Source: JAHEFX01 sp964614585 (GTDB lineage: Bacteria > Actinomycetota > Acidimicrobiia > Spongiisociales > JAENVV01). Taken from it: DNA of 12,303 nt. A program made the translations under genes and the position numbers. Location: NCBI GenBank assembly GCA_964614585.1, contig CAZTLW010000071.1:1-12303 (forward strand). The letters are read 5' to 3'. Positions 5,470 through 11,717 of this stretch are shown here, in pieces. Position 1 is the stretch's first letter. Every line of letters begins with the position of its first letter. The notes under the pieces are model-generated. The model had not been told where the DNA came from. It saw only the letters and a list, made by a program, of their open reading frames with translations, and made no database searches.

Positions 5470-6743
5470 ACGTCGGCCGGTCGGTTCCCGAGGGTGACGT
5501 CGAGGACGACCTCGGCGCCGTCGCGCTGCACCGTGATGGTCACCTCCTGGCCAGCACGGTAGCGGCGCAGGAGGGAGGCCAACTGGTTCATGGTCGAGAT
5601 CTCGACGTCGTCCATGGCCACGATGACGTCGCCCGCCCGGCCACCGGCCTCGCCGAGGGCCGAGTCGATGGCGAGGCCGCCGACGCTGTCGAGGATCTCC
5701 ACGATCTCGGCGCCGGCCGGCGCCTGGGCCCCGTCGGGCAGGTCCTCGTAGGCGGCGCGGCCAGAGATGCCGAGGAAGGGGTGCTCGATCTCTCCCTCGG
5801 TGATCAGGTCGTTGGCGATGCCCTCCACGAGGTCGACGGGGACGGCGAACCCCACGCCCTCGGTCGTGCTGCCCACGCTCTTGGCGGTCGTGATCCCGAT
5901 GAGGGCCCCGTCCTGGTTGACGAGGGCGCCGCCCGACGACCCCCCGGAGATGGCGGCGTCCGTCTGGATGAGGCCCTGCAGGTTGCGCTCGGTGCCGTCC
6001 CGGCGGTCGATCGAGAGTTCCCGCTCGAAGGCCGAGATGACGCCGACGCTCACCGAGGGCCCGCCCACCAGCCCCAGCGGGTTGCCCACGGCGATCGCGG
6101 CGTCCCCGATGGCCAAGCCGTTGCGGTCGGCGATCGGGATGGGCTGGACCAACCCGGGGTCCACCTTGATCACGGCGACGTCGGTGACCGGGTCGGCGCC
6201 GACGAGGTCGGCGTCATAGATCCGGCCGTCGACGAGCTCGATCTCGATGCGATCGGCGTCCTCGACCACGTGGCTGTTGGTGAGCAGGTGACCCTCGGCG
6301 GTGTAGCCGACGCCGGAGCCGGTGCCGATGGGCAGGAAGACGATCTCGCCGTTCTCGTCCAGCGACTCCTCGAGCACCTGGACCCGCACGACGGAGGGAA
6401 GAACCCTGGCGGCGACGGTGGAGACGACGCCGAGGTCCTCCTCGAGGTCGATCTCCGGCTGCTCGAGCACGACCGTGGTGATGCCGGGCTCGGTGGTCGG
6501 CGGTGGCGCAGCGGCCTGGTTGGCGTCGTCGGCGGTGAGGAGGACGGCGGTGCCGCCTCCGGCGAGGGCGCCGGCGAGCAGGGCCACGAGGACGACGACC
6601 AGGCCACGACCCGTGCGGCGGGACTCGGTCCGCGGCGCAGGTGCGGGCCTCGACGGCTCGTGGGGGTTCTGGGGGGCGGGGGACGACTCGGGTCGGGGGA
6701 TCGGACCCTCGGGCCACCAGTCGGCATTGGGCGGATTGGCCAT
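5466..6743 (-). CDS. HtrA/DegP-type serine protease with PDZ domain, membrane-anchored
   Basis: This 425-aa envelope protease cuts misfolded or signal proteins outside the membrane. A proline-rich cytoplasmic stretch (1-46) ends in RRTGRG, followed by one membrane helix (47-69) and an extracytoplasmic linker. The trypsin-like domain (about 105-312) has H158 in TNSHVV, D188 in DPVTDVAVI and S270 in SGGSSGGAL. The usual GNSGG is SSGG here, but the serine is kept. One PDZ domain covers about 320-420. There is no Shine-Dalgarno; TACACT lies 7 nt before ATG 6743, so a leaderless transcript is likely. It overlaps the downstream zincin by 4 nt. Gene symbols for actinobacterial HtrA paralogues (htrA, degP, pepD) cannot be told apart from this sequence. 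Confidence 0.92.
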   Translation of the reverse strand: MANPPNADWWPEGPIPRPESSPAPQNPHEPSRPAPAPRTESRRTGRGLVVVLVALLAGALAGGGTAVLLTADDANQAAAPPPTTEPGITTVVLEQPEIDLEEDLGVVSTVAARVLPSVVRVQVLEESLDENGEIVFLPIGTGSGVGYTAEGHLLTNSHVVEDADRIEIELVDGRIYDADLVGADPVTDVAVIKVDPGLVQPIPIADRNGLAIGDAAIAVGNPLGLVGGPSVSVGVISAFERELSIDRRDGTERNLQGLIQTDAAISGGSSGGALVNQDGALIGITTAKSVGSTTEGVGFAVPVDLVEGIANDLITEGEIEHPFLGISGRAAYEDLPDGAQAPAGAEIVEILDSVGGLAIDSALGEAGGRAGDVIVAMDDVEISTMNQLASLLRRYRAGQEVTITVQRDGAEVVLDVTLGNRPADV

Positions 6744-6750
6744 GGTGTGG

Positions 6751-6756
6751 AGTGTA
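6751..6756 (-). promoter_or_regulatory. Candidate -10 box giving a leaderless mRNA for the htrA-type gene
   Basis: TACACT on the minus strand is followed by 7 nt and then ATG at 6743. No Shine-Dalgarno is present. No -35 match is seen at 17-18 nt upstream. Confidence 0.42.
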
Positions 6757-6809
6757 TGGAGGGGGTGTGTGTACGGCTACGGAACACCGCCACCCCCCGG
6801 ACGATTCCC

Positions 6810-6919
6810 AACCCAGGGTTCGTGACCGCGTCGGCTGGCGATTCTCTGGGCCGGGGACCAGCGGATCGACGCGCTCGGGCCCAGGCTTCGCCGCGTCCCG
6901 CGGCTGGGAACCCTGGGTT
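6810..6919. repeat. Nested inverted repeats between moaE and the htrA-type gene
   Basis: AACCCAGGGTTC (6810-6821) and its exact complement GAACCCTGGGTT (6908-6919) form a perfect 12-bp inverted repeat around 86 nt. Inside it, CTGGGCC (6846-6852) and GGCCCAG (6878-6884) form a second 7-bp repeat with almost the same centre (about 6865). Each outer arm is itself near-palindromic around one base (AACCC-W-GGGTT), so each could be a separate protein-binding site. No T-run follows on either strand, so it does not look like a normal intrinsic terminator. It fills most of the 183-nt spacer. Confidence 0.6.
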
Positions 6920-6926
6920 CGCAGCG

Positions 6927-7343
6927 TCAGGCGCCGGGGGACCAGGTCGAGCCGCCCGGCCAGTGCTCCTTCTTCCAGATCGGCGCCCGTGCCTTGACCT
7001 CGTCGATCAGGTACCGGGCGGCCTCGAACGCCTCCACCCGATGCGGGGCCGAGACGCCCACGACCACCGTCGGCTCCCCGAGGTGGGCGGTCCCCACCCG
7101 GTGCTCGACCGACACCGCCAACACCGGCCACCGCGCCACCGCCTCGTCCACCACCTCGGCGATGGTGTGTTCCACGTGCTCGCCGTAGGCCTCGTACTCC
7201 AGGTGCGTGACGCCCTCGGCGGCGGGGGAGTGGTCGCGCACGTGGCCGGTGAAGACCACCGAGGCGCCGGCCCTCGGGTCGGACAGGCGGGCATGGGTGG
7301 CGGCGACGTCGAGTGGGTCGTCGGTCACGGCGATGTGGCGCAT
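6927..7343 (-). CDS. moaE: Molybdopterin synthase catalytic subunit MoaE
   Basis: This 138-aa protein is the large subunit of molybdopterin synthase, which transfers sulfur from thiocarboxylated MoaD to precursor Z (cyclic pyranopterin monophosphate) in molybdenum cofactor synthesis. Family landmarks are FTGHVRDHS (31-39), LEYEAYGE, HRVGTAHLGEPTVVVGVSAPHR (81-102) and DEVKARAPIWKKE (114-126). K117 and K124 correspond to the two catalytic lysines of E. coli MoaE (K119, K126), and H101-R102 to its active-site His-Arg. The start is ATG 7343; the longer in-frame reading from 7460 adds lysine-rich translation of the intergenic region. There is no Shine-Dalgarno; TAGGCT lies 7 nt upstream. No moaD or other cofactor gene is in the window, so MoaD must come from elsewhere. 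Confidence 0.94.
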   Translation of the reverse strand: MRHIAVTDDPLDVAATHARLSDPRAGASVVFTGHVRDHSPAAEGVTHLEYEAYGEHVEHTIAEVVDEAVARWPVLAVSVEHRVGTAHLGEPTVVVGVSAPHRVEAFEAARYLIDEVKARAPIWKKEHWPGGSTWSPGA

Positions 7344-7350
7344 CGGAGCG

Positions 7351-7356
7351 AGCCTA
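7351..7356 (-). promoter_or_regulatory. Candidate -10 box giving a leaderless mRNA for moaE
   Basis: TAGGCT on the minus strand is followed by 7 nt and then ATG at 7343, the same spacing as before the htrA-type gene. No Shine-Dalgarno is present. Confidence 0.42.
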
Positions 7357-7391
7357 CGAACGACATCGAGACGGGGCGCGAACCCGAAACG

Positions 7392-7405
7392 AACGATCGG
7401 TCGTT
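7392..7405. promoter_or_regulatory. 14-bp dyad upstream of the acyl-CoA synthetase (candidate TetR-type operator)
   Basis: AACGATCGGTCGTT is an inverted repeat with 6 of 7 pairs matching. Its form resembles operators of TetR-family regulators that control fatty acid and acyl-CoA genes in actinobacteria. It is followed by a T-rich tract (7404-7420), unusual in this genome, and lies between the divergent moaE and acyl-CoA synthetase starts. The regulator is not in the window. Confidence 0.4.
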
Positions 7406-7444
7406 TTTTCTCCTCTTTTTCCCCCCGGTTTCGGAAGTGTTGCG

Positions 7445-7450
7445 TATTGT
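7445..7450 (+). promoter_or_regulatory. Candidate -10 box for the acyl-CoA synthetase-transporter operon
   Basis: TATTGT matches the -10 consensus at 4 of 6 positions and would start transcription near 7457, leaving a leader of about 24 nt with the Shine-Dalgarno at 7468-7474. No -35 is seen at 17 nt; the T-rich tract upstream could help polymerase binding. Confidence 0.35.
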
Positions 7451-7467
7451 CTCCCCCCAAGCCGCCG

Positions 7468-7474
7468 AGGGAGG
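7468..7474 (+). promoter_or_regulatory. Ribosome-binding site deciding the TTG start of the acyl-CoA synthetase
   Basis: AGGGAGG lies 6 nt before TTG 7481 but 18 nt before the first in-frame ATG (7493). The spacing favours the TTG. Confidence 0.65.
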
Positions 7475-7480
7475 TCTCCT

Positions 7481-9349
7481 TTGACCGCCACGATGACGCC
7501 CCCTGAAGCCTCGTCGCCGGGTACCGGATACCGGACCGTCGCGGCGCGTGTGCGCGAGTGGGCCGAGCAGCGCCCCGACTCCGTCGCGATGCGCGAGAAG
7601 GACTTCGGCATCTGGCAGGAGATCACCTGGCTCGACTTCTGGGAACTCGTCCAGGACGCCGCCCACGGCCTGCTCGCCCTCGGGATGGAGCCCGGCGACC
7701 GGGTCTCGATCCATTCCGAGGATCGACCCGAGTGGATGATCCTCGACATGGCCACCGTGGCCATCAGGGGCATCACCGTCGGCCTCTACCCGACCAACCC
7801 GGCCGCCGAGGTGCAGTACCTCCTCTCGGACTCCGGTTCGGTCGTCCACTTCGCCGAGGACCAGGAGCAGGTCGACAAGTGGCTCGAGGTCGCCGACGGC
7901 CTGCCCAACCTCCGCAAGGTGATCTACGTGGAGCCCCGCGGCGTCGTGAAGTACGACGACGACCGACTCCTCTACTGGGAGGACTTCCTCGACATCGGGC
8001 GCCAGCACCGTGCCGAGCACGGCGGCGAGGTGGCCCGGATCATGGCCGAGGCCCAGGCCGACGACATCATGACCCTCGTCTACACCTCGGGGACCACGGG
8101 GCCGCCCAAGGGCGCCATGCTCAGCAACGCCAACGCCGAGTACGCCATCGAGAAGATCGTCGACTCGGCCAACCTTCGGCCCGATGGCATCCCCCCGGGC
8201 CCCAACGACGAGATCCTGACCTACCTGCCGCTCTGCCACGTCGCCGAGCGCATCTTCTCGACGTGGACGATCGTCGGGGCGGGGGTGGTGGCGAACTTCG
8301 CCGAGTCCATCGACACCGTGCAGACGAACCTCCGCGAGGTGCAGCCCACCCTCTTCTTCGCCGTGCCGCGCATCTGGGAGAAGATCCACGCCTCGGTGCT
8401 CATCAAGGGCGAAGACTCGACGCCCTTCAAGAAGTTGATGCTCCGCCAGGCCCTGAAGGCGGCCCAGACGATCGGCCGAGAGCGGGTTGCCAACGGCGGC
8501 GACTACAGCGCCAAAGGCCGGCTCCTCAACGCGATCTGGCGCCCGCTGGTGTTCCGGGCGCTGCTGGATCGGATCGGGCTCCGCCGCTGCCGCTACGCCG
8601 GCTCCGGCGCTGCCCCGATCGCCCCCGAGGTCCTCGAGTTCTTCCTCGGCATCGGGGTGCCCGTCTACGAGCTCTACGGCATGACCGAGAACTCCGCCGT
8701 CGCCACCGCCAACCGGGGTGGTCGCATGAAGCTCGGCACCGTCGGCGAACCGATCCCCGGCATCGGGCTCCGGATCGACGAGGCCTCCGGCGAGATCCAG
8801 ACCAAGCACCCCGGCGTCTTCATGGGGTACTGGAACAAGCCGGATGCCACCGCCGAGACGTTCACCGCCGACGGTTGGCTCAAGACCGGCGACGTCGGCG
8901 TGTGGGTCGACGGCACCCACGTCAAGATCGTCGACCGCATCAAGCACATCATCATCACCGCCGGCGGCAAGAACATCTCGCCGTCGGAGATCGAGAACAA
9001 GTTGAAGACATCGCCCTACGTACGTGAGGCGATGGTCGTCGGCGACCGGCGCAAGTACCTGACCGCCATCATCGGCATCGAGTACGACACCGTCGGCAAC
9101 TGGGCCCTGCGCAAGGGCATCACCTACACGACCTACCGGGACCTCTCAGAGAAGCCCGAGGTCATCGAACTCATCCAGGGTGTGGTCAGCGACACGAACG
9201 AGCAGTTCGCCCGGGTCGAACACATCCGCAAGTTCCGACTCATCCCCAAGGAGCTCGACCACGAGGACGGCGAGCTCACGGCCACCCAGAAGGTGAAGCG
9301 GAGCGCCATGGAGCAGATGTTCGAGGACCTCGTGGAGTCGATGTACTGA
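7481..9349 (+). CDS. Long-chain-type acyl-CoA synthetase (AMP-forming)
   Basis: This 622-aa adenylate-forming enzyme activates a carboxylic acid with ATP to an acyl-AMP and then to acyl-CoA. Motifs in order: phosphate-binding YTSGTTGPPKG at 201-211, LPLCHVAER at 249-257, GSGAAPI at 374-380, YGMTE at 399-403, TGD at 469-471, hinge region DRIKHIIITAGGKNISP at 485-501, and a C-terminal catalytic lysine (K604, in TATQKVKR). The two-part layout and length match the long-chain (FadD15/ACSBG-like) group, which contains a helical insert about 305-365; the true substrate is unknown. TTG 7481 is chosen for its Shine-Dalgarno; ATG 7493 is the alternative. The stop overlaps the next start by one base (TGATG), so it is the first gene of the transporter operon. 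Confidence 0.93.
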   Translation: MTATMTPPEASSPGTGYRTVAARVREWAEQRPDSVAMREKDFGIWQEITWLDFWELVQDAAHGLLALGMEPGDRVSIHSEDRPEWMILDMATVAIRGITVGLYPTNPAAEVQYLLSDSGSVVHFAEDQEQVDKWLEVADGLPNLRKVIYVEPRGVVKYDDDRLLYWEDFLDIGRQHRAEHGGEVARIMAEAQADDIMTLVYTSGTTGPPKGAMLSNANAEYAIEKIVDSANLRPDGIPPGPNDEILTYLPLCHVAERIFSTWTIVGAGVVANFAESIDTVQTNLREVQPTLFFAVPRIWEKIHASVLIKGEDSTPFKKLMLRQALKAAQTIGRERVANGGDYSAKGRLLNAIWRPLVFRALLDRIGLRRCRYAGSGAAPIAPEVLEFFLGIGVPVYELYGMTENSAVATANRGGRMKLGTVGEPIPGIGLRIDEASGEIQTKHPGVFMGYWNKPDATAETFTADGWLKTGDVGVWVDGTHVKIVDRIKHIIITAGGKNISPSEIENKLKTSPYVREAMVVGDRRKYLTAIIGIEYDTVGNWALRKGITYTTYRDLSEKPEVIELIQGVVSDTNEQFARVEHIRKFRLIPKELDHEDGELTATQKVKRSAMEQMFEDLVESMY

Positions 9350-10392
9350 TGTCCCATGCGTTGATCGTCCTCGCCCAGACGCCGACCTTCCTCGAGCGAC
9401 TGGGAGACCCCTTCACGGGCGCCAACTTCCTCATCAACTTCCTGGTCCTCGGGGCCCTCTACTCGTTGCTGGCGATCGGTTTCGTCATCACGTTCAAGGC
9501 CACCCAGGTCCTCAACTTCGCCCACGGCGCCATCGCCGCCCTCGGCGCCTACTTCACGTTCCTCGTGGCCGTGGAGTGGGACATCCCGGGTCGGTTCTTC
9601 GCCGCCGACCATCCCATCAACTCGCCGTCGGAGGCCTTCCTGTCGTGGGAGTTGTTCGGCTGGTTGGTGTCGCTGTTCCTCGCCCTGCTGGTGGCGGCGG
9701 CCCTTGGTTGGGTGCTCGAGCGACTGTTCATCGAGCCGATGGTGGGCGAGCCGCTCTTCTCGGTGGCGATCATCACCCTCGGCCTCGAGATCATGCTCCG
9801 CACCCTCTACAACGATGCCATCGGCGTCGTCGACAAGCAGGTCGGGGATCCGTTCCTCTTCAAGTCATGGCAGATCCCCATCGGCGACCAGTCGGTCACC
9901 CTGCTCTACAGCCAACCGTTCATCGTCCTCTTCGCCATCGTCTCGGGGGCCGTGCTCGCCTGGTTCTTCCGTACCCGGACGGGTGTCGCGATGCGGGCGA
10001 CGGCCTTCGACCAGGAGGCGGCCATGGTCCAGGGCATCCCGGTCAACCGGATCTTCGCCGTGGCCTGGATGATCGCCGCCGTGCTCGCCGGCATCGCCGG
10101 CACGATGTTCGCCCTCGCCCCCTGCCCCTGCGGCGCCACCCCGGTGCTGCCGTTCATCGCCTTCCGGGCGCTGCCGGCGGTCGTGGTCGGCGGACTCGAC
10201 TCGATCACCGGAGCAGTGGTCGGCGGCTTCCTCGTCGCCTTCATCGAGATCTTCCTCGGCACCTACTTCGGCTTCCTGTCGGAGTACGTCGGGTCCGGCT
10301 TCGGGGCGGTCGTCCCCTACGTCGTCATGTTCGTGTTCCTGATCTTCAAGCCCTACGGGCTGTTCGGCACCGAGGAGATCCGACGGGTATGA
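9349..10392 (+). CDS. Branched-chain-amino-acid-type ABC transporter permease (LivH-like)
   Basis: This 347-aa inner-membrane subunit is one of two permeases of a HAAT-type importer. About eight hydrophobic segments are visible (near 27-49, 58-76, 102-124, 134-152, 188-207, 234-256, 268-306 and 318-335). LivH landmarks include NFAHGAIAALGAY (56-68), the ATPase-contact loop TRTGVAMRATAFDQEAAMVQGIP (209-231) and the ending KPYGLFG (334-340). A CPCG motif at 259-262 lies between helices in the place where LivH proteins usually have a short loop; I cannot say whether it matters. Its start overlaps the synthetase stop by one base and its stop overlaps the next start by four (ATGA), which supports coupled translation. 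The substrate cannot be read from permeases; the neighbouring ligase suggests a carboxylate. Confidence 0.92.
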   Translation: MSHALIVLAQTPTFLERLGDPFTGANFLINFLVLGALYSLLAIGFVITFKATQVLNFAHGAIAALGAYFTFLVAVEWDIPGRFFAADHPINSPSEAFLSWELFGWLVSLFLALLVAAALGWVLERLFIEPMVGEPLFSVAIITLGLEIMLRTLYNDAIGVVDKQVGDPFLFKSWQIPIGDQSVTLLYSQPFIVLFAIVSGAVLAWFFRTRTGVAMRATAFDQEAAMVQGIPVNRIFAVAWMIAAVLAGIAGTMFALAPCPCGATPVLPFIAFRALPAVVVGGLDSITGAVVGGFLVAFIEIFLGTYFGFLSEYVGSGFGAVVPYVVMFVFLIFKPYGLFGTEEIRRV

Positions 10393-11651
10393 CGACCTTC
10401 CGCAAAGGCCTGCGTTCGCGCTTCTACACCTCGTACGAGGCCGAGTCGGCGATGCTGCCGACGATCACCCAGAAGATCTTCGTGGGTGTCCTCATCGTCG
10501 TGGTGCTCCTCCTGCCCTTCGGCGTCATCCCCGGTCTGGGGTGGATCGCCGAGGGTCCCCAGTGGTTCCGGATCCTCGCCCGGGTCTGCGCCTGGGGCAT
10601 CGCCGGCCTCGGCCTCAACCTGCTGACCGGCTTCGCCGGCCAGGTCTCGCTCGGACATGCCTTCTTCATGGGCGTCGGTGCCTACACCGCGGTGGCCCTC
10701 GGCAGCGAGGGCGTCGGCTTCGGGGCGGAGTCGGGCTTCATCGGCTTCGATCTCCCGATGTGGATCTGGCTGCCGATGGCGGCCGTCATCCCGGCCGTGC
10801 TCGGGGCGATTATCGCCCCCATCGCCGTCCGGGTGCGGGGTCTGTACCTCGCGTTCGTGACCCTCGGTCTCGTCTTCATCGGCCAGCACATCTTCCGCAA
10901 CATTCCTCGCATCGCCGGCGACCCGGAGGGCGGCCGGGCCTTCCCCGAGCTCGAGTGGGAGTGGTGGCGGGGCAACGGGTTCTCGTTCACGTCCGACACG
11001 ACGGTGCTCGGCATCACCTACTCAGGCGAGCAGGTGTTGTTCTTCTTCATGTTCGTCGGGCTGGTCCTTGCGGTCCTGATCCACAAGAACCTCGCCCGCA
11101 CCCGCACCGGTCGGGCGTGGGCTGGCATCCGGGACCGGGACATCGCCGCCGAGGTCATGGGCATCCCCGAGACCCGCTACAAGACGCTGGCCTTCGCCAT
11201 CTCCTCGGCGTACGCCGGTATCGGCGGCGCCCTGTACGCCAGTCTCGGCGGGAACCCGTCCCCGGCCCAGTGGAACCTCGACCTCGCGGTGGCCATGATC
11301 GCCATCGTGCTCATCGGCGGCGCCGGCACCACGGCCGGGCCGCTCCTCGGGGCGCTCTTCGTGGTGCTCATCCCCGAGTTCGTCGAGATCGGCACCGAGT
11401 GGCTGGGTGAGGTCGCCGAGACCGGCGCCGGGATCGGCCAGGCGATCGCCGACTTCATCGTCGCCACCAGCCCCTCCGATCCGGGACTCATCTCCCTCAT
11501 CCAGTCGGGTCCCGGCATCTCGGTCTTCGACTTCAACAACGTGCTGTATGGCCTGCTCATCGTGCTCTTCCTCATCTTCGAGCCGCTGGGTCTGTACGGC
11601 ATCTGGCTCAACATCCGCAACTATTGGAAGGGTTGGCCGTTCACCTACTAG
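10389..11651 (+). CDS. Branched-chain-amino-acid-type ABC transporter permease (LivM-like)
   Basis: This 420-aa protein is the second permease. LivM landmarks are GLGLNLLTGFAGQVSLGHAF (73-92), RVRGLYLAFVTLG (148-160) and the ATPase-contact loop RTRTGRAWAGIRDRDIAAEVMGIP (237-260). It ends after a final helix with FEPLGLYGIW (398-406). It is longer than the typical 320-360 residues because of about 25 polar residues before the first helix and an insert of about 40 residues (339-381, GEVAETGAG to DFNN) before the last helix, probably facing outside. Start ATG 10389 overlaps the previous stop (ATGA). Upstream in-frame reading through the previous gene is an artefact of high GC. The coupled arrangement suggests equal amounts of the two permeases. 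Confidence 0.92.
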   Translation: MTTFRKGLRSRFYTSYEAESAMLPTITQKIFVGVLIVVVLLLPFGVIPGLGWIAEGPQWFRILARVCAWGIAGLGLNLLTGFAGQVSLGHAFFMGVGAYTAVALGSEGVGFGAESGFIGFDLPMWIWLPMAAVIPAVLGAIIAPIAVRVRGLYLAFVTLGLVFIGQHIFRNIPRIAGDPEGGRAFPELEWEWWRGNGFSFTSDTTVLGITYSGEQVLFFFMFVGLVLAVLIHKNLARTRTGRAWAGIRDRDIAAEVMGIPETRYKTLAFAISSAYAGIGGALYASLGGNPSPAQWNLDLAVAMIAIVLIGGAGTTAGPLLGALFVVLIPEFVEIGTEWLGEVAETGAGIGQAIADFIVATSPSDPGLISLIQSGPGISVFDFNNVLYGLLIVLFLIFEPLGLYGIWLNIRNYWKGWPFTY

Positions 11652-11667
11652 GTGCGTGGCACAACGG

Positions 11668-11689
11668 CAGCCGGGCCCCGGTCCGGCTG
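11668..11689 (+). other. Hairpin between the LivM-like and binding-protein genes
   Basis: CAGCCGG (11668-11674) pairs with CCGGCTG (11683-11689) around an 8-nt loop, 16 nt after the permease stop. No T-run follows, so it is more likely an RNA-processing or stability hairpin than a full terminator. Such elements can raise binding-protein expression over the permeases. Confidence 0.45.
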
Positions 11690-11717
11690 TGAGAGGAAGG
11701 AATACAGGAGGAACCCC

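Noticed and set aside
6810..6919. tRNA or other structured RNA gene in the moaE-htrA spacer
   Set aside because: The GGGTTCG piece recalls a T-arm, but no acceptor stem, anticodon arm or matching T-arm closure could be drawn.
7392..7420. Dyad plus T-run as an intrinsic terminator on the plus strand
   Set aside because: No plus-strand gene ends upstream of it (moaE runs the other way), the stem is only about 5 bp, and it lies in a divergent promoter region.
7344..7460. N-terminal extension of MoaE by 39 residues
   Set aside because: The added stretch translates the T-rich intergenic region into Lys-, Glu- and Arg-rich sequence not found in MoaE, and includes the candidate operator.
9576..11651. 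A 691-aa fused reading ending in the LivM-like permease
   Set aside because: The first 271 codons are an out-of-frame reading of the LivH-like gene, rich in Arg, Pro and Gly. The permease has a good start at 10389 in an ATGA overlap.
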